64,000 nt of DNA, from the NCBI RefSeq assembly GCF_005116655.2, contig NZ_CP050698.1, positions 5,310,001 through 5,374,000 on the forward strand, read 5' to 3'. Origin of the DNA: Desulfosediminicola flagellatus. Its GTDB lineage: Bacteria > Desulfobacterota > Desulfobulbia > Desulfobulbales > Desulfocapsaceae. A program made the translations under genes and the position numbers. Under the pieces are notes generated by a model. It was given only the letters and a program-made list of their open reading frames with translations. It was not told the origin of the DNA and ran no database searches. Positions 8,002 through 16,613 of the stretch are shown in pieces; within the stretch, counting starts at the first letter, position 1, and each line of letters opens with the position of its first letter.

Positions 8002-8910
8002 ATGATCACTCCCCGTATCAACACATTTAGTCATCATTACCGAAGCATATATGGGGAGTCGATTGGCAAAATACCTATCGATACAGGAACTCTCTGCCCG
8101 AACCGGGAGAAAGGCGGCTGTATCTTCTGCAGGGCTGCAAGCTTCACTCCAAACTATCTGAGTAAAGAAGATTCATTAGACAACCAGATAGAACGAGGTA
8201 AAAAGCATATATTAAAAGGCAGATTTAAAAAATACTTTGCCTACTTCCAGCAGGAAACCTGTACTGCTTCTCCGGCTGAAGAGTTGCTTCACGCTGTACG
8301 ATATCTACTCAATGATGCCAATTGTGTGGGTCTTATTCTCTCCACCCGCCCTGATCATGTGCCGGATGAACTTCTGGTACCAATTGCAGAGCAGATCCGC
8401 CAAGCGGGGAAAGCATGTCTCTGGGAATTAGGTTTGCAAACAATTCATGAGCAGAGCTTGCATCTACTCAATCGTAATCACAGCTACACAGACTTTACCG
8501 ATGCCATACAACGAATAAAAATTTTCCCGGAATTTGAGGTCGGTGCGCATCTTATCTTCGGCATACCCGGTGAAAGTAATGCAATGATGCTTGAAAGTGT
8601 ACAAACCACCTGCAATCTCGGTATCGATGCGCTTAAGCTGCACCATCTTCAGGTTATTGCCGATACCGAACTGCATAGAATGTACGACGAGGGGAATATA
8701 CGCCTGTTTTCACTCAAGCAGTATATCGACTTTCTTCTTCTCGCCCTGCCTCTTATTCCGGAAAACGTAGTTATTCACAGGCTCTGGGCGACCTCCCACC
8801 CGAACCTACTTATCGCCCCGAAGTGGAATGTACTTGCCGCACACCTCAGCAACACGCTACAGGAGAAGATGGCAGAGCGTAATATCCGCCAGGGACAACA
8901 ACAGGACTGA
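8002..8910 (+). CDS. yhcC: Radical SAM protein, TIGR01212/YhcC family
   Basis: A 302-residue radical SAM protein of the YhcC family. Opening residues (TPRINTFSHHYRSIYG) and the Fe-S motif CPNREKGGCIFC (C32, C40, C43) fit the family, as do ELGLQTIHEQSLHLLNRNH and GAHLIFGIPGESN. The exact substrate of YhcC is not established, so only the chemistry (SAM cleavage with a 4Fe-4S cluster) can be asserted. It begins four bases behind the ferritin-like gene. A terminator-like hairpin follows its stop. Length is normal. Confidence 0.9.
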   Translation: MITPRINTFSHHYRSIYGESIGKIPIDTGTLCPNREKGGCIFCRAASFTPNYLSKEDSLDNQIERGKKHILKGRFKKYFAYFQQETCTASPAEELLHAVRYLLNDANCVGLILSTRPDHVPDELLVPIAEQIRQAGKACLWELGLQTIHEQSLHLLNRNHSYTDFTDAIQRIKIFPEFEVGAHLIFGIPGESNAMMLESVQTTCNLGIDALKLHHLQVIADTELHRMYDEGNIRLFSLKQYIDFLLLALPLIPENVVIHRLWATSHPNLLIAPKWNVLAAHLSNTLQEKMAERNIRQGQQQD

Positions 8911-8923
8911 GGTTAAAGAGGAT

Positions 8924-8980
8924 AGGACTGAGTACATTGCATTGATAATGTAATAAGCTTCTGAGGCACTCAGTCCTTTT
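8924..8980 (+). terminator. Terminator hairpin after yhcC-like gene
   Basis: Ten-base perfect arms AGGACTGAGT / ACTCAGTCCT enclose a 34-base loop that contains its own ACATT/AATGT pairing, and the second arm runs into TTTT. It sits just behind the radical SAM gene and before the convergent gene. Confidence 0.7.
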
Positions 8981-9043
8981 GCCTTTGGGCCAAGTCCTCA
9001 TGCACACTTCCAGTATATGTGGGTAATAAATAGGCAGCTCTCT

Positions 9044-10447
9044 CTAGAGGCGCGGTATGCTCCACATGCCGTCAGCACTGCGACAGGCAATCCCCAGATA
9101 GGATTTATGTAATTCACCAGCCTGTATCTGCTGCTCATACTTGCGGCATGAGATATTATCAGCCGCCACATAGCGATCCTGGGCTGTCATGCTGATAGTC
9201 AGCCTGCCGGAAGCAGTCATCCAGAGATCCATCTCGCCGTCTTCGTTGCTTTCAAGCACCTCCTGAAACTGCTCCTGCACCTGACGGGAATCGTCCGCCT
9301 CAGCTGTAAGAATTGAGAGATCCGGCACGATAGCCACAAGTTCTTTTCTACGTTCAGCTTCTGCACCCCGTTTTTCCTGTATCTCCAGAACCCAGTGTTG
9401 AATTTCCGGAGCATAGTACCAGGTACGATACTCTCGGGCGCGGTATTTAGGATATGAATAACTATCGGCATAGCGTGCACAGCCGATACGCCAGGTATCA
9501 AACTCTCCAGCCACAACCTGTATTTTTTCAGCAGCTTCAACATCACAACGCCAATATGAATCATAGACCCGTTCAAGCCCGTCAACTCCTATCCAACGCC
9601 CTTTTTCATCAAAACGGGTTTTATTACCTACTCCAAGAGGCCATAGAGATCCGGTAGGCTCGTCAAACAAGAACTCAGTGGGTTTAAAACTCCGCTCGCC
9701 CATGCTCCGGCTTGTCTCCCATTCTGCACGTTTGTAGGTAAAATCCACGCTGCCGCTGGAATAATTCCCCTGATGATTCGACCAGGTAATAGTTTCTGAG
9801 TTTATATCGTTTACCCTTTCCCAACTGCCATCCGAATAAATAAAGGCATCACCTATCGCATAGCTCGGAAGCGGTGTGGGCATAAGCAGAAGTTCATCAG
9901 TTGGTGAAGAGTTTTCTCCATTTGAGCTTTTGCTGTCACCTGACTGAACCGGAGTGAGCTCACCAAGTGCTTCAAGTTTCTGTAAAAGCCACTCAGTGGA
10001 TTTGCTTTTGCCAAGGCCATCCAGTTCACCATACGGCGTTGCAGCTATTGCCATGGGATTATCCATCCCATCATTGATGTCGTTATCCGGGTCATCCGTA
10101 TCTTCATCATCGGCATCATCGGAGCGATCATTGCCTTCGCTGTCAGCATCTCTTTCATCGTCACCGTTGTCATTACCGCTGTCATCAGGGCCGTCCCCAC
10201 CTGAATCGCCTGAATCACCGGGGTCACCTGAAGTATCACCACTTCCGGCATCACCACCTGAACCGGGATCTGTACCTGGATCATCACCATCCGCTGCATA
10301 GGCAACACCAGAGATAGGAATAGACAAATATGAGCCACTCATTCCGAGCACAATCATACACACCAGCAGCAGATATAGAGCACTTTTCACTACTACTTTT
10401 TCACCCGAATTAAACGATTTCCGTAACAGTAGCCTGATCTTTCCCAT
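9044..10447 (-). CDS. Secreted protein with Asp/Gly-rich linker and surface-antigen-like C-terminus
   Basis: A 467-residue exported protein. Residues 20-52 form a signal peptide (hydrophobic core ALYLLLVCMIVLGM, exit near GVAYAADG). Residues 53-130 are almost only D, G, S, P, N and E and highly acidic, which suggests a flexible, possibly calcium-binding linker. The central part has AGEFDTWRIGC and YRTWYYAPEIQHWVLEI, a motif seen in periplasmic and lipoprotein families of unknown role. The last 40 residues (CRKYEQQIQAGE, then IACRSADGMWSI) resemble the C-terminal domain of RT0821/Lpp0805 17-kDa surface antigens, with a probable Cys-Cys pair. Single gene, convergent with yhcC. Function unknown. 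Confidence 0.6.
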   Translation of the reverse strand: MGKIRLLLRKSFNSGEKVVVKSALYLLLVCMIVLGMSGSYLSIPISGVAYAADGDDPGTDPGSGGDAGSGDTSGDPGDSGDSGGDGPDDSGNDNGDDERDADSEGNDRSDDADDEDTDDPDNDINDGMDNPMAIAATPYGELDGLGKSKSTEWLLQKLEALGELTPVQSGDSKSSNGENSSPTDELLLMPTPLPSYAIGDAFIYSDGSWERVNDINSETITWSNHQGNYSSGSVDFTYKRAEWETSRSMGERSFKPTEFLFDEPTGSLWPLGVGNKTRFDEKGRWIGVDGLERVYDSYWRCDVEAAEKIQVVAGEFDTWRIGCARYADSYSYPKYRAREYRTWYYAPEIQHWVLEIQEKRGAEAERRKELVAIVPDLSILTAEADDSRQVQEQFQEVLESNEDGEMDLWMTASGRLTISMTAQDRYVAADNISCRKYEQQIQAGELHKSYLGIACRSADGMWSIPRL

Positions 10448-10717
10448 TTACGTCTCCCTGCTTCAAACCCCAACCACCTGTTTTGCTTCACCTCTCCCCC
10501 AGGACATACCACATATGCAATATATATCAGCAATACGACGGTCTGCCACTACCGCAGCACTATAGCAAAAGCGATCGAAGAGTTAAAGGAGCGTAAAAAG
10601 AATTTCAGCGTTTAATTTCACGATTCAACCTTGCTTCAACCAGCCGTTTTATTTACTCTGGAGCATTAGATTGCCAGGCAGCATCTCACTCTCAAAACTC
10701 CAACCGAGGATCACACT

Positions 10718-11278
10718 ATGGAAAAAAAAATCCTGGTACCTGTTGCAGACGGTATAGAAATGATTGAAGCCCTCAGTATCGTCGATGTTTTCAGAAGAGC
10801 GGGAGCCACCGTCGATATTGCATCAGTAAACGATAAAGTCATCACCTCCTCACATAATGTGAAAATCGAGGCGGATAAGCTGATTGATGAGTGTATGAAT
10901 GAAGAGTACGATCTGGTCGCAGTTCCCGGTGGAATCCCCGGAGCCACCAACCTGAAAAATTCAGCTGCGCTTATTGAGATCCTGAAAAAACAAAATTCCG
11001 CAAACAAACTCTACGGTGCCATCTGCGCCTCTCCTGCTGTTGTACTTAAAGCACATGGTTTGCTTGACGGGAAAAAGGCTACCTCTCATCCACTCTTTAT
11101 TGCCGACCTGAGTGATGTTGGTCAGGCTCAGGAGGCAAGAGTGGTCATCGACCAGAACTGTGTAACCAGTCGGGGAGCAGGCACTTCAGTTGACTTTGCT
11201 CTGGAACTTCTCGGCATCCTCATGGGTGACGAAAAAAAGCGGGAAGTTGCTAAAGGAATGGTTGTTGAGGTCGATTGA
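10718..11278 (+). CDS. DJ-1/PfpI family protein (YajL/PARK7-like)
   Basis: A 186-residue DJ-1 superfamily protein. The conserved glutamate lies in EMIEALSIVDVFRRAGA (E17), the nucleophilic cysteine in GAICASPAVVL (C103), and LVAVPGGIPGATNL precedes it, as in YajL/DJ-1. Members act as glyoxalase III/deglycase-type enzymes or redox-protective chaperones; which applies here cannot be told. The start is supported by a GAGG motif eight to nine bases upstream. It is a single-gene unit; a palindromic repeat begins 21 bp after its stop. Confidence 0.9.
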   Translation: MEKKILVPVADGIEMIEALSIVDVFRRAGATVDIASVNDKVITSSHNVKIEADKLIDECMNEEYDLVAVPGGIPGATNLKNSAALIEILKKQNSANKLYGAICASPAVVLKAHGLLDGKKATSHPLFIADLSDVGQAQEARVVIDQNCVTSRGAGTSVDFALELLGILMGDEKKREVAKGMVVEVD

Positions 11279-11298
11279 TTTACAGATTTCGTTACACG

Positions 11299-11440
11299 TG
11301 TCATGATGTCGTAATAATCTGAAGCTTTTTCTCTTCCTGCAAGGCATGACTGATGGAGCATAGCAACGCTATGTAACTGAAGGAGTAACAAAGTCAGGAA
11401 GTGAAAAAGGCAAGTAGAATTAGACATCTGAGGCATGACA
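11299..11440. repeat. MITE-like palindromic repeat, copy A
   Basis: A 142-bp element with inverted ends (TGTCATGATGTCGTAAT at the left, ATTAGACATCTGAGGCATGACA-type at the right, with one small insertion). Nested internal pairings are CTTTTTCTCTTCCTG / CAGGAAGTGAAAAAG and a central AGCATAGC / GCTATG. A copy of about 88% identity by eye lies at 27993-28164. Neither copy encodes a protein. It sits directly behind the DJ-1 gene. Confidence 0.85.
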
Positions 11441-11514
11441 GCACACTGGCATTTAAGGCAACAGTCTCCAACTCAAACACCAGCTATAGAAAGGAGACTG
11501 TTCCTTCATGGCCG

Positions 11515-11700
11515 ACCGAAAAGCACCAATTTTTTGTAACTTTATCGTTGGTCTCAACGTATAATCATCAGGTAAGCGAGGCACGAGACTCCAGGTAAGC
11601 GAGGCACGAGACTCCGAGATACTTTATGTATTCATCCGGTTAAATTTATCGATCGCCTTGAGCTTGAAAAAATTTGCAGGCTTTCGTTCAGGCACTACTT
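11515..11700 (-). repeat. Dispersed hairpin element with 23-bp tandem repeat, copy 2
   Basis: Two copies of a 23-bp unit (GGTAAGCGAGGCACGAGACT plus CCA or CCG) occupy 11571-11616. They are flanked on the left by TTTATCGTTGGTCTCAACG and on the right by AGATACTTTATGTATTCATC. The hairpin sequence GCCTTGAGCTTGAAAAAA ... GCAGGCTTTCGTTCAGGC then abuts and overlaps the stop codon of the minus-strand lipoprotein gene. The same order of blocks occurs inverted at 18010-18240 with four 23-bp units. Confidence 0.88.
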
Positions 11701-12807
11701 GGCTCCAGCCTTGAAGACTGCCCGTACTGTATCATCGCTATCTATGAGTTTAAGTTCATCCACCTCTATCTCAAACGATGCTGTCTCACGAAGGGCATCG
11801 AGAAAAGCATTTTCAAGCTCCAACCCTTTAAAGCAGGCATAACGCGGCACCGGCGTCCGGTTTATCTGCAGCATATCTTCTTGAAGCCTGAATGTGCCCG
11901 TCAAGTTGCGACATCCTCCAAATCCTACCATTGAAGAGTCCTGTTCAAGAAGGAAATATGGTGTTTTTTCTGCAACAAAATTTTCTAATTGGCGTCCGTT
12001 TAACTGCTGCAAAGTCCATAACGTTTCTGTGAGAGTCACCCGCATAATATTGCCCTCGCAGTCAATGCGTGGATAAAACTTTTTGAAGCCGGTAATAGTA
12101 ATAGCCTCTTCTGCCTGATCATCAAAGTAATCAACCCTTCCGAGCACGCCCTCAAATTCAAGCAGCACAGGAGTACCATAACTATGCGGTATTGCAGCAT
12201 AGCGACCTACAGCTTCTGTATAAAGGCCATAATTTGAAACAGGAAAAACATTCCCGGTAGAACATTCCTCTATAACAGCACGACCGTTCCCCAAACTGAA
12301 CATTCCACGCATATGAACCATATCGTCAAATTGCTCCAGAGTAGTTACCTTGTGCAATTCTCGATTGAGCTGTGATTCCGGGTGAACATGTTCAATGTCG
12401 AGCAGTTCAATGGTATCATTGTCTTTGACTGAATAGGTTTGCATCACACCATCCACTGATGCGAGAACCACAACCTTCTCTTTCCGCTTATACCACCAGC
12501 GATTCATCATTGATTCGATATTGCTGCCCCCGTCCTCAGTACGATGAGACAGGCGTAGCTGATACAGTCCATCCGGTCGCAACGTCAGTACAATATCCAC
12601 TCCCCGGCAATCAACACAACTCACCTTTCCTGAAAATGTTGCCGGCAGATTAAACCCTACATCTCTAAAATCTCGGTCCACGCCGGCTTTTTCACCAGTG
12701 TTAATTGATTGACAACCAGCAAGGCACAGAGCCATCAGCATTATGATTGGTATATAGCGTATAATGTATAAACTTAAGCGCTGACGATTAAAAACATCGG
12801 GCATCAT
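11695..12807 (-). CDS. Lipoprotein with NlpE-like N-terminal and META/HslJ C-terminal domains
   Basis: A roughly 370-residue outer-envelope lipoprotein. The signal peptide has a lipobox LAGC (C32). Residues 53-150 resemble the copper-resistance/NlpE N-terminal domain: LPATFSGKVSCVDCRGVDIVLTL with a CxxC pair (C64, C67). The C-terminal 110 residues look like a META/HslJ domain: LTETLWTLQQLNGRQ, GFGGCRNLTGTF and LENAFLDALRET. The combination suggests an envelope-stress or copper-sensing lipoprotein, but this is inference. AAGGAGAAGT precedes two adjacent ATGs; the second (12804) has the better spacing. The stop codon is overlapped by the dispersed hairpin repeat. Confidence 0.75.
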   Translation of the reverse strand: MMPDVFNRQRLSLYIIRYIPIIMLMALCLAGCQSINTGEKAGVDRDFRDVGFNLPATFSGKVSCVDCRGVDIVLTLRPDGLYQLRLSHRTEDGGSNIESMMNRWWYKRKEKVVVLASVDGVMQTYSVKDNDTIELLDIEHVHPESQLNRELHKVTTLEQFDDMVHMRGMFSLGNGRAVIEECSTGNVFPVSNYGLYTEAVGRYAAIPHSYGTPVLLEFEGVLGRVDYFDDQAEEAITITGFKKFYPRIDCEGNIMRVTLTETLWTLQQLNGRQLENFVAEKTPYFLLEQDSSMVGFGGCRNLTGTFRLQEDMLQINRTPVPRYACFKGLELENAFLDALRETASFEIEVDELKLIDSDDTVRAVFKAGAK

Positions 12808-13113
12808 ACTTCTCCTTAATAGATCTGTTGACTCCTGATTTCTATCATCACCAGAAACGTCTTCCGGCAGTTCCTCAATTACTTTGCGGCAAAAGGTAGT
12901 ATAAGGGTATTCTTTATCTTCTCCATGTATTATACATACTCAACGTCCCAATTAAAGCACACTGGCTGGTCAGGCATAACTCCTATCGTCCGCAGTCTTT
13001 CACTAAAAAAACCATTTCTCTTTTAAAACCATATAGAAGGAAGAGGAAAATTGAAAGTAGAGTGTGACGATTTATATTCCCATTCGCAGCCGCTGATACC
13101 CGGCACCTAAAAT

Positions 13114-13173
13114 ATTGGTTGGGCCAATTATGTTTTGACAATTTACGGCACAACTGTTATTGGTTGGGCCAAT
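13114..13173 (+). promoter_or_regulatory. Promoter with two identical GntR-type operators
   Basis: Two exact copies of the palindrome ATTGGTTGGGCCAAT (13114-13128 and 13159-13173) start 45 bp apart. Between them is TTGACA at 13135-13140, and 17 bp later TATTGG at 13158-13163 is a plausible -10. The second operator overlaps the -10 and the first lies just upstream of the -35. This is the layout expected for autorepression by the FadR/LldR-type regulator whose gene begins 20 bp downstream. Confidence 0.75.
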
Positions 13174-13193
13174 ATCGAATTTCAGGGAGAGTT

Positions 13194-13877
13194 ATGGCAG
13201 ACAACAAGCGACATGATGAAATCGTCGGCATGATCGAAGAGTTCATTAAAAGCGGAAATTTTAAAGTGGGGGATCGCATCCCTTCAGAGCGCTTTCTTGC
13301 CGAAAAATTTCAAGTTTCGCGCAATACAGTCAGAGAAGCCATTAAATCTCTTACTGAAAAGGCTGTGGTCACAAGTAGAAGAGGTGCGGGAACGTATATC
13401 GCAGAGGGAGCTTTTAACTGCATGATCGAGGCAGTTACCCGCCAGAACCTTCGTTTAAAAGAAATTTTTGAATTACGTAAAATTCTTGAACCGCAAATTG
13501 CCCGACTTGCTGCAGAACGCATCTCGGATGAACATATCAAAGAGATCGATACGATAGTCAAGGCGCAGCAGACCGCTTTTGCTTCAGGAAAAAATAGCTC
13601 TGAAATGGATGAAACGTTTCACAGGCTTATTGTTAAAGCGACAGGCAACAGTGTGCTCAGTGATATATATGAAACACTCCATGATGTCCTCGCAGAGAGT
13701 AGAGCCCACACATTACAAACCACAGAACGTAACAAACTCTCACTTGAAAGCCACAAGAACCTTGCGTGGGCGCTAAAACAGCGATCCCCGGATATCGTCG
13801 AGGAACTTATGCGGGAGCATATGGAGCAGGTTGAAAAGAATCTTGAAGCCCCGGCCCCAAAAAAGAATAAATCGTGA
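13194..13877 (+). CDS. GntR family regulator, FadR subgroup (FCD domain), LldR-like
   Basis: A 227-residue transcription factor. The N-terminal winged helix contains KVGDRIPSERFLAEKFQVSRNTVREAI and RRGAGTYIAEGAF. The C-terminal all-helical FCD domain has FELRKILEPQIARLAAERI, DETFHRLIVKATGN and REHMEQVEKNL, where Asp/His residues usually bind a metal that contacts a carboxylate effector. The start at 13194 is chosen because AGGGAGA precedes it and the promoter and operators lie just before; an earlier ATG at 13119 falls inside the first operator. With a 2-hydroxy-acid dehydrogenase next to it, lactate or a related hydroxy acid is the likely effector (inference). Confidence 0.85.
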   Translation: MADNKRHDEIVGMIEEFIKSGNFKVGDRIPSERFLAEKFQVSRNTVREAIKSLTEKAVVTSRRGAGTYIAEGAFNCMIEAVTRQNLRLKEIFELRKILEPQIARLAAERISDEHIKEIDTIVKAQQTAFASGKNSSEMDETFHRLIVKATGNSVLSDIYETLHDVLAESRAHTLQTTERNKLSLESHKNLAWALKQRSPDIVEELMREHMEQVEKNLEAPAPKKNKS

Positions 13878-13984
13878 TTACTTCACAGAAGTAATCGTTT
13901 GGTAGAAACAATTAACGTGAAAAGGCAAACTGCAATAGCATAGCTTACCACCGGAAACACAAGAACACATTACAGGAGCACGTC

Positions 13985-14998
13985 GTGAAAGAGATTTATC
14001 AGAATGCCAAAGAAAAGATGAAAGGATTTTGTAGAGTCTGTCCAGTGTGTAATGGAAAGGCCTGCGCAGGTGAAGTACCTGGTATGGGAGGGCTTGGAAC
14101 CGGCTCATCATTTACTGCAAACCTCGACGCATTAAGCTGCTACCAGTTCAACATGCGCGTAGTTCATGGAGTAACCGAACCTGATACAACAGTTGATTTC
14201 CTTGGCAAATCGCTTTCTATGCCTGTTCTGGCCGCACCAATCGGCGGGGTCAGCTTTAATATGGGCGGTGAAGTAAGTGAAGAGGAGTACATCGATGCCG
14301 TTGTAGGCGGTTGCCGTGCAATGGGTACAATCGGATGTACCGGAGACGGTGTTCCTGAGTTTATCCATGCTTCCGGATATGCTGCTATTGAAAAAAATGA
14401 CGGTGAAGGTATTCCGTTTATCAAGCCATGGGAAGATGAAGAATTTTTCGACAAACTGAAGAAAGCCGAAAACTCAGGTACCAACATTTTCGGTATGGAT
14501 ATAGACGCGGCCGGCTTGGTCACACTCAGGAAAATGGGTCGTCCGGTCACCCCAAAGACTGTTGATCAACTTAAGCGCATTATCGAATCCAGCTCCATGA
14601 AGTTCATACTTAAAGGCGTGATGACAGTAGATGAGGCACTTCTTGCAGTTGAAGCAGGTGCAGACGCTATTGTTGTCTCCAACCATGGTGGACGAGTACT
14701 TGATTCTGCACCTGGTGCTGCCGATGTGCTTGCCTCAATCGCTGATGCGGTTAAAGGTAAAATCACCATCATTGCAGACGGTGGTGTACGTAGCGGCGGC
14801 GATGTTTTAAAGCTTCTGGCACTTGGTGCTGATATCGTAATGATCGGACGTCCTGTCTCTGTTGCTGCCGTGGGTGGATTGCAGCCCGGCGTTGAAGCGT
14901 ACTTTGAGAAGATCAAAGGTGAGCTGATCCAGACCATGGTATTGACCGGAACAGCTAACGTACGTGAAGTTGGAAGGGAGATTCTTCTGACCAGATAA
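13985..14998 (+). CDS. FMN-dependent alpha-hydroxy-acid dehydrogenase with Cys-rich N-terminus
   Basis: A 337-residue TIM-barrel flavoenzyme of the lactate/glycolate oxidase family. The catalytic motif SNHGGRVLD has H234 and R237. LPVLAAPIGGVS-type and IIADGGVRSGGDVLKLLALG segments bind FMN and its phosphate. It oxidises a 2-hydroxy acid such as lactate to the keto acid; the acceptor is unknown. The N-terminus carries CRVCPVCNGKAC (C16, C19, C22, C27), absent from classical LldD/LOX, and could bind a metal or Fe-S cluster. GTG is the start, preceded by AGGAGC. It lies 107 bp behind the GntR gene and is probably its target. The substrate is not provable from sequence. Confidence 0.8.
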   Translation: MKEIYQNAKEKMKGFCRVCPVCNGKACAGEVPGMGGLGTGSSFTANLDALSCYQFNMRVVHGVTEPDTTVDFLGKSLSMPVLAAPIGGVSFNMGGEVSEEEYIDAVVGGCRAMGTIGCTGDGVPEFIHASGYAAIEKNDGEGIPFIKPWEDEEFFDKLKKAENSGTNIFGMDIDAAGLVTLRKMGRPVTPKTVDQLKRIIESSSMKFILKGVMTVDEALLAVEAGADAIVVSNHGGRVLDSAPGAADVLASIADAVKGKITIIADGGVRSGGDVLKLLALGADIVMIGRPVSVAAVGGLQPGVEAYFEKIKGELIQTMVLTGTANVREVGREILLTR

Positions 14999-15206
14999 GT
15001 TTTTCACAATTTCATTTTTCAAAGCTGGTTCCCGGCCGGAAGAAGCTGTCGCTATCGCCCTGTAACTACGTGAGAGAAACATACTCGGGTTTATCAATAT
15101 CGATCCCCCCCTTTTCGATATCCATTCTCCGTTTTTTTCATCCCTAATTTGCGTAAACATGGATAGCCTGCTGATTCCGGCCGGTTTCCTTAGGAAAGGT
15201 AAAAGT

Positions 15207-16001
15207 ATGACATTCTTTTTACTTTACATGCTTGTTGGAGCAATAGCCGGAATTTTGGCTGGACTTCTGGGCATTGGCGGTGGCCTTGTAATTGTACCCA
15301 TGCTGACCTTTTCATTTGTCGCACAGGGTGTCCCCGTTGAACATGTACTCCACATGGCCCTTGGAACATCTCTTGCCAGCATTATATTCACTTCAATTTC
15401 AAGCCTCAGGGCGCATCACAGTCGCGGTGCGGTACTATGGCCTGCGGTTATGCGAATTACACCGGGTATCCTTGTAGGAACCTTTTTCGGCAGCTGGGTT
15501 GCGGCACAACTTTCCACAAATTTTCTGAAGATTTTTTTCGCAGTCTTCCTTATCTGGGTGGCAACTCAAATGCTGCTCGGCATTAAACCCAAAGCGGCAC
15601 GAGAACTCCCTGGAAATACCGGTATGTTCGGGGCTGGCGGGACTATCGGCATTTTCTCATCGCTTGTGGGAATCGGTGGGGGAACACTCTCTGTTCCTTT
15701 TCTTGTTTTTCATAACACCGCAATGCATCAAGCTATCGGCACCTCAGCAGCCATCGGCTTACCCATTGCCATTGCCGGAGCATGCGGCTATATCCTCAAT
15801 GGCCTTGGAACAGAAGGACTGCCATCAGGAAGCATTGGTTTTATCCACCTTACCGGTTTACTCGGAATTGTAGCAGCGAGTGTGTTCACTGCCCCTCTAG
15901 GTGCCAAGCTGGCGCATAATCTTCCGGTGACAAAGCTGAAAAAAATATTTGCAATGCTGCTCTATATTGTCGGCTTCAGGATGTTACTTGGCGGACTTTA
16001 A
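15207..16001 (+). CDS. TSUP family (TauE/SafE) membrane permease
   Basis: A 264-residue integral membrane protein with about eight helices in two related halves. Each half has the family signature: GLLGIGGGLVIVPML near the N-terminus and SLVGIGGGTLSVPFL in the middle. TSUP members export or import sulfite, sulfoacetate or other organic anions. Here the gene follows the hydroxy-acid dehydrogenase by about 200 bp, so an organic or sulfur oxyanion is plausible but not shown. The start at 15207 follows TTAGGAAAGG; an earlier ATG at 15159 would add 16 polar residues before the first helix. A strong terminator hairpin follows. Confidence 0.85.
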   Translation: MTFFLLYMLVGAIAGILAGLLGIGGGLVIVPMLTFSFVAQGVPVEHVLHMALGTSLASIIFTSISSLRAHHSRGAVLWPAVMRITPGILVGTFFGSWVAAQLSTNFLKIFFAVFLIWVATQMLLGIKPKAARELPGNTGMFGAGGTIGIFSSLVGIGGGTLSVPFLVFHNTAMHQAIGTSAAIGLPIAIAGACGYILNGLGTEGLPSGSIGFIHLTGLLGIVAASVFTAPLGAKLAHNLPVTKLKKIFAMLLYIVGFRMLLGGL

Positions 16002-16013
16002 CCGGCAGTAGAT

Positions 16014-16058
16014 TAAAAAGACGTGAACGTTTAGTACCTTAAAAGTTCACGCCTTTTT
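16014..16058 (+). terminator. Rho-independent terminator after the TSUP gene
   Basis: AAAAAGACGTGAAC and GTTCACGCCTTTTT form a stem of about 13 bp (one mismatch) around a 16-base loop, ending in TTTTT. It can work in both directions, ending the TSUP gene and the convergent gene that stops at 16113. Confidence 0.85.
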
Positions 16059-16112
16059 CAACCTGCAAACCACAATACCTCTATCCGCTTCTAACGAGAT
16101 AATGACACTGCA

Positions 16113-16613
16113 TTATCGTATAACGATCTTTTCAACCCACCAGACAAACTGATTTTTGAGCCGTATGGTATCATCCGGTTCCACATCCTCCATTTTTAAA
16201 GCTATGGCAAGTGGACCTTTATTATCATCCTTAAGCGTCGAATAATCCTCACCATTCATTTCGTAGGAGATAAGATGATCGTACTTTGTCACATCGTTCA
16301 TCGTAATTTTTACGCTGTACTTATTACGCCCGATCACATCCAACACACTAATCTCATCCAGCCTGCCGATATGCTTTAGCAATGTGGCAAGAGGCACCCC
16401 TGTATATTTACGCTCCCGCCTATCCCAGGGGTCATATGTTAGAAAGGTTTTCTTTGGCATCAGCCGGATCTGCTTCTCTGTAAATGTTACAGGTTCACCA
16501 CCCGCCGGGCCTTCAATTACGAGGATGACATCGTCAGCAGCTGCAGAGACTATATATCCAAAAATTGATATCCATAGAAAGAAAATGACAAATACTGGCC
16601 ATCGAACCATCAT
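16113..16613 (-). CDS. Secreted molybdopterin-binding-domain-like small protein
   Basis: A 166-residue protein with a signal peptide (PVFVIFFLWISIFGYIVSAA) and one domain resembling the oxidoreductase molybdopterin-binding fold (PF00174-like). It has FTEKQIRLMPKKTF, YTGVPLATLLKHIG, a YSVKITMNDV segment, MNGEDY, NKGPLAIALKM and a C-terminal WWVEKIVIR. Stand-alone secreted versions of this domain often lack the cofactor-binding Cys, and none is seen here, so it may bind a ligand rather than catalyse. The start has GGAGG six bases upstream. It stands alone, divergent from hpd. Confidence 0.7.
   Translation of the reverse strand: MMVRWPVFVIFFLWISIFGYIVSAAADDVILVIEGPAGGEPVTFTEKQIRLMPKKTFLTYDPWDRRERKYTGVPLATLLKHIGRLDEISVLDVIGRNKYSVKITMNDVTKYDHLISYEMNGEDYSTLKDDNKGPLAIALKMEDVEPDDTIRLKNQFVWWVEKIVIR

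Noticed and set aside
9954..10301. Ser/Pro-rich plus-strand ORF
   Set aside because: It is the antisense shadow of the Asp/Gly-rich linker of the secreted protein; codon bias alone creates it.
11128..11436. Minus-strand ORF over the DJ-1 end and repeat copy A
   Set aside because: It is made of antisense DJ-1 sequence and the palindromic repeat.
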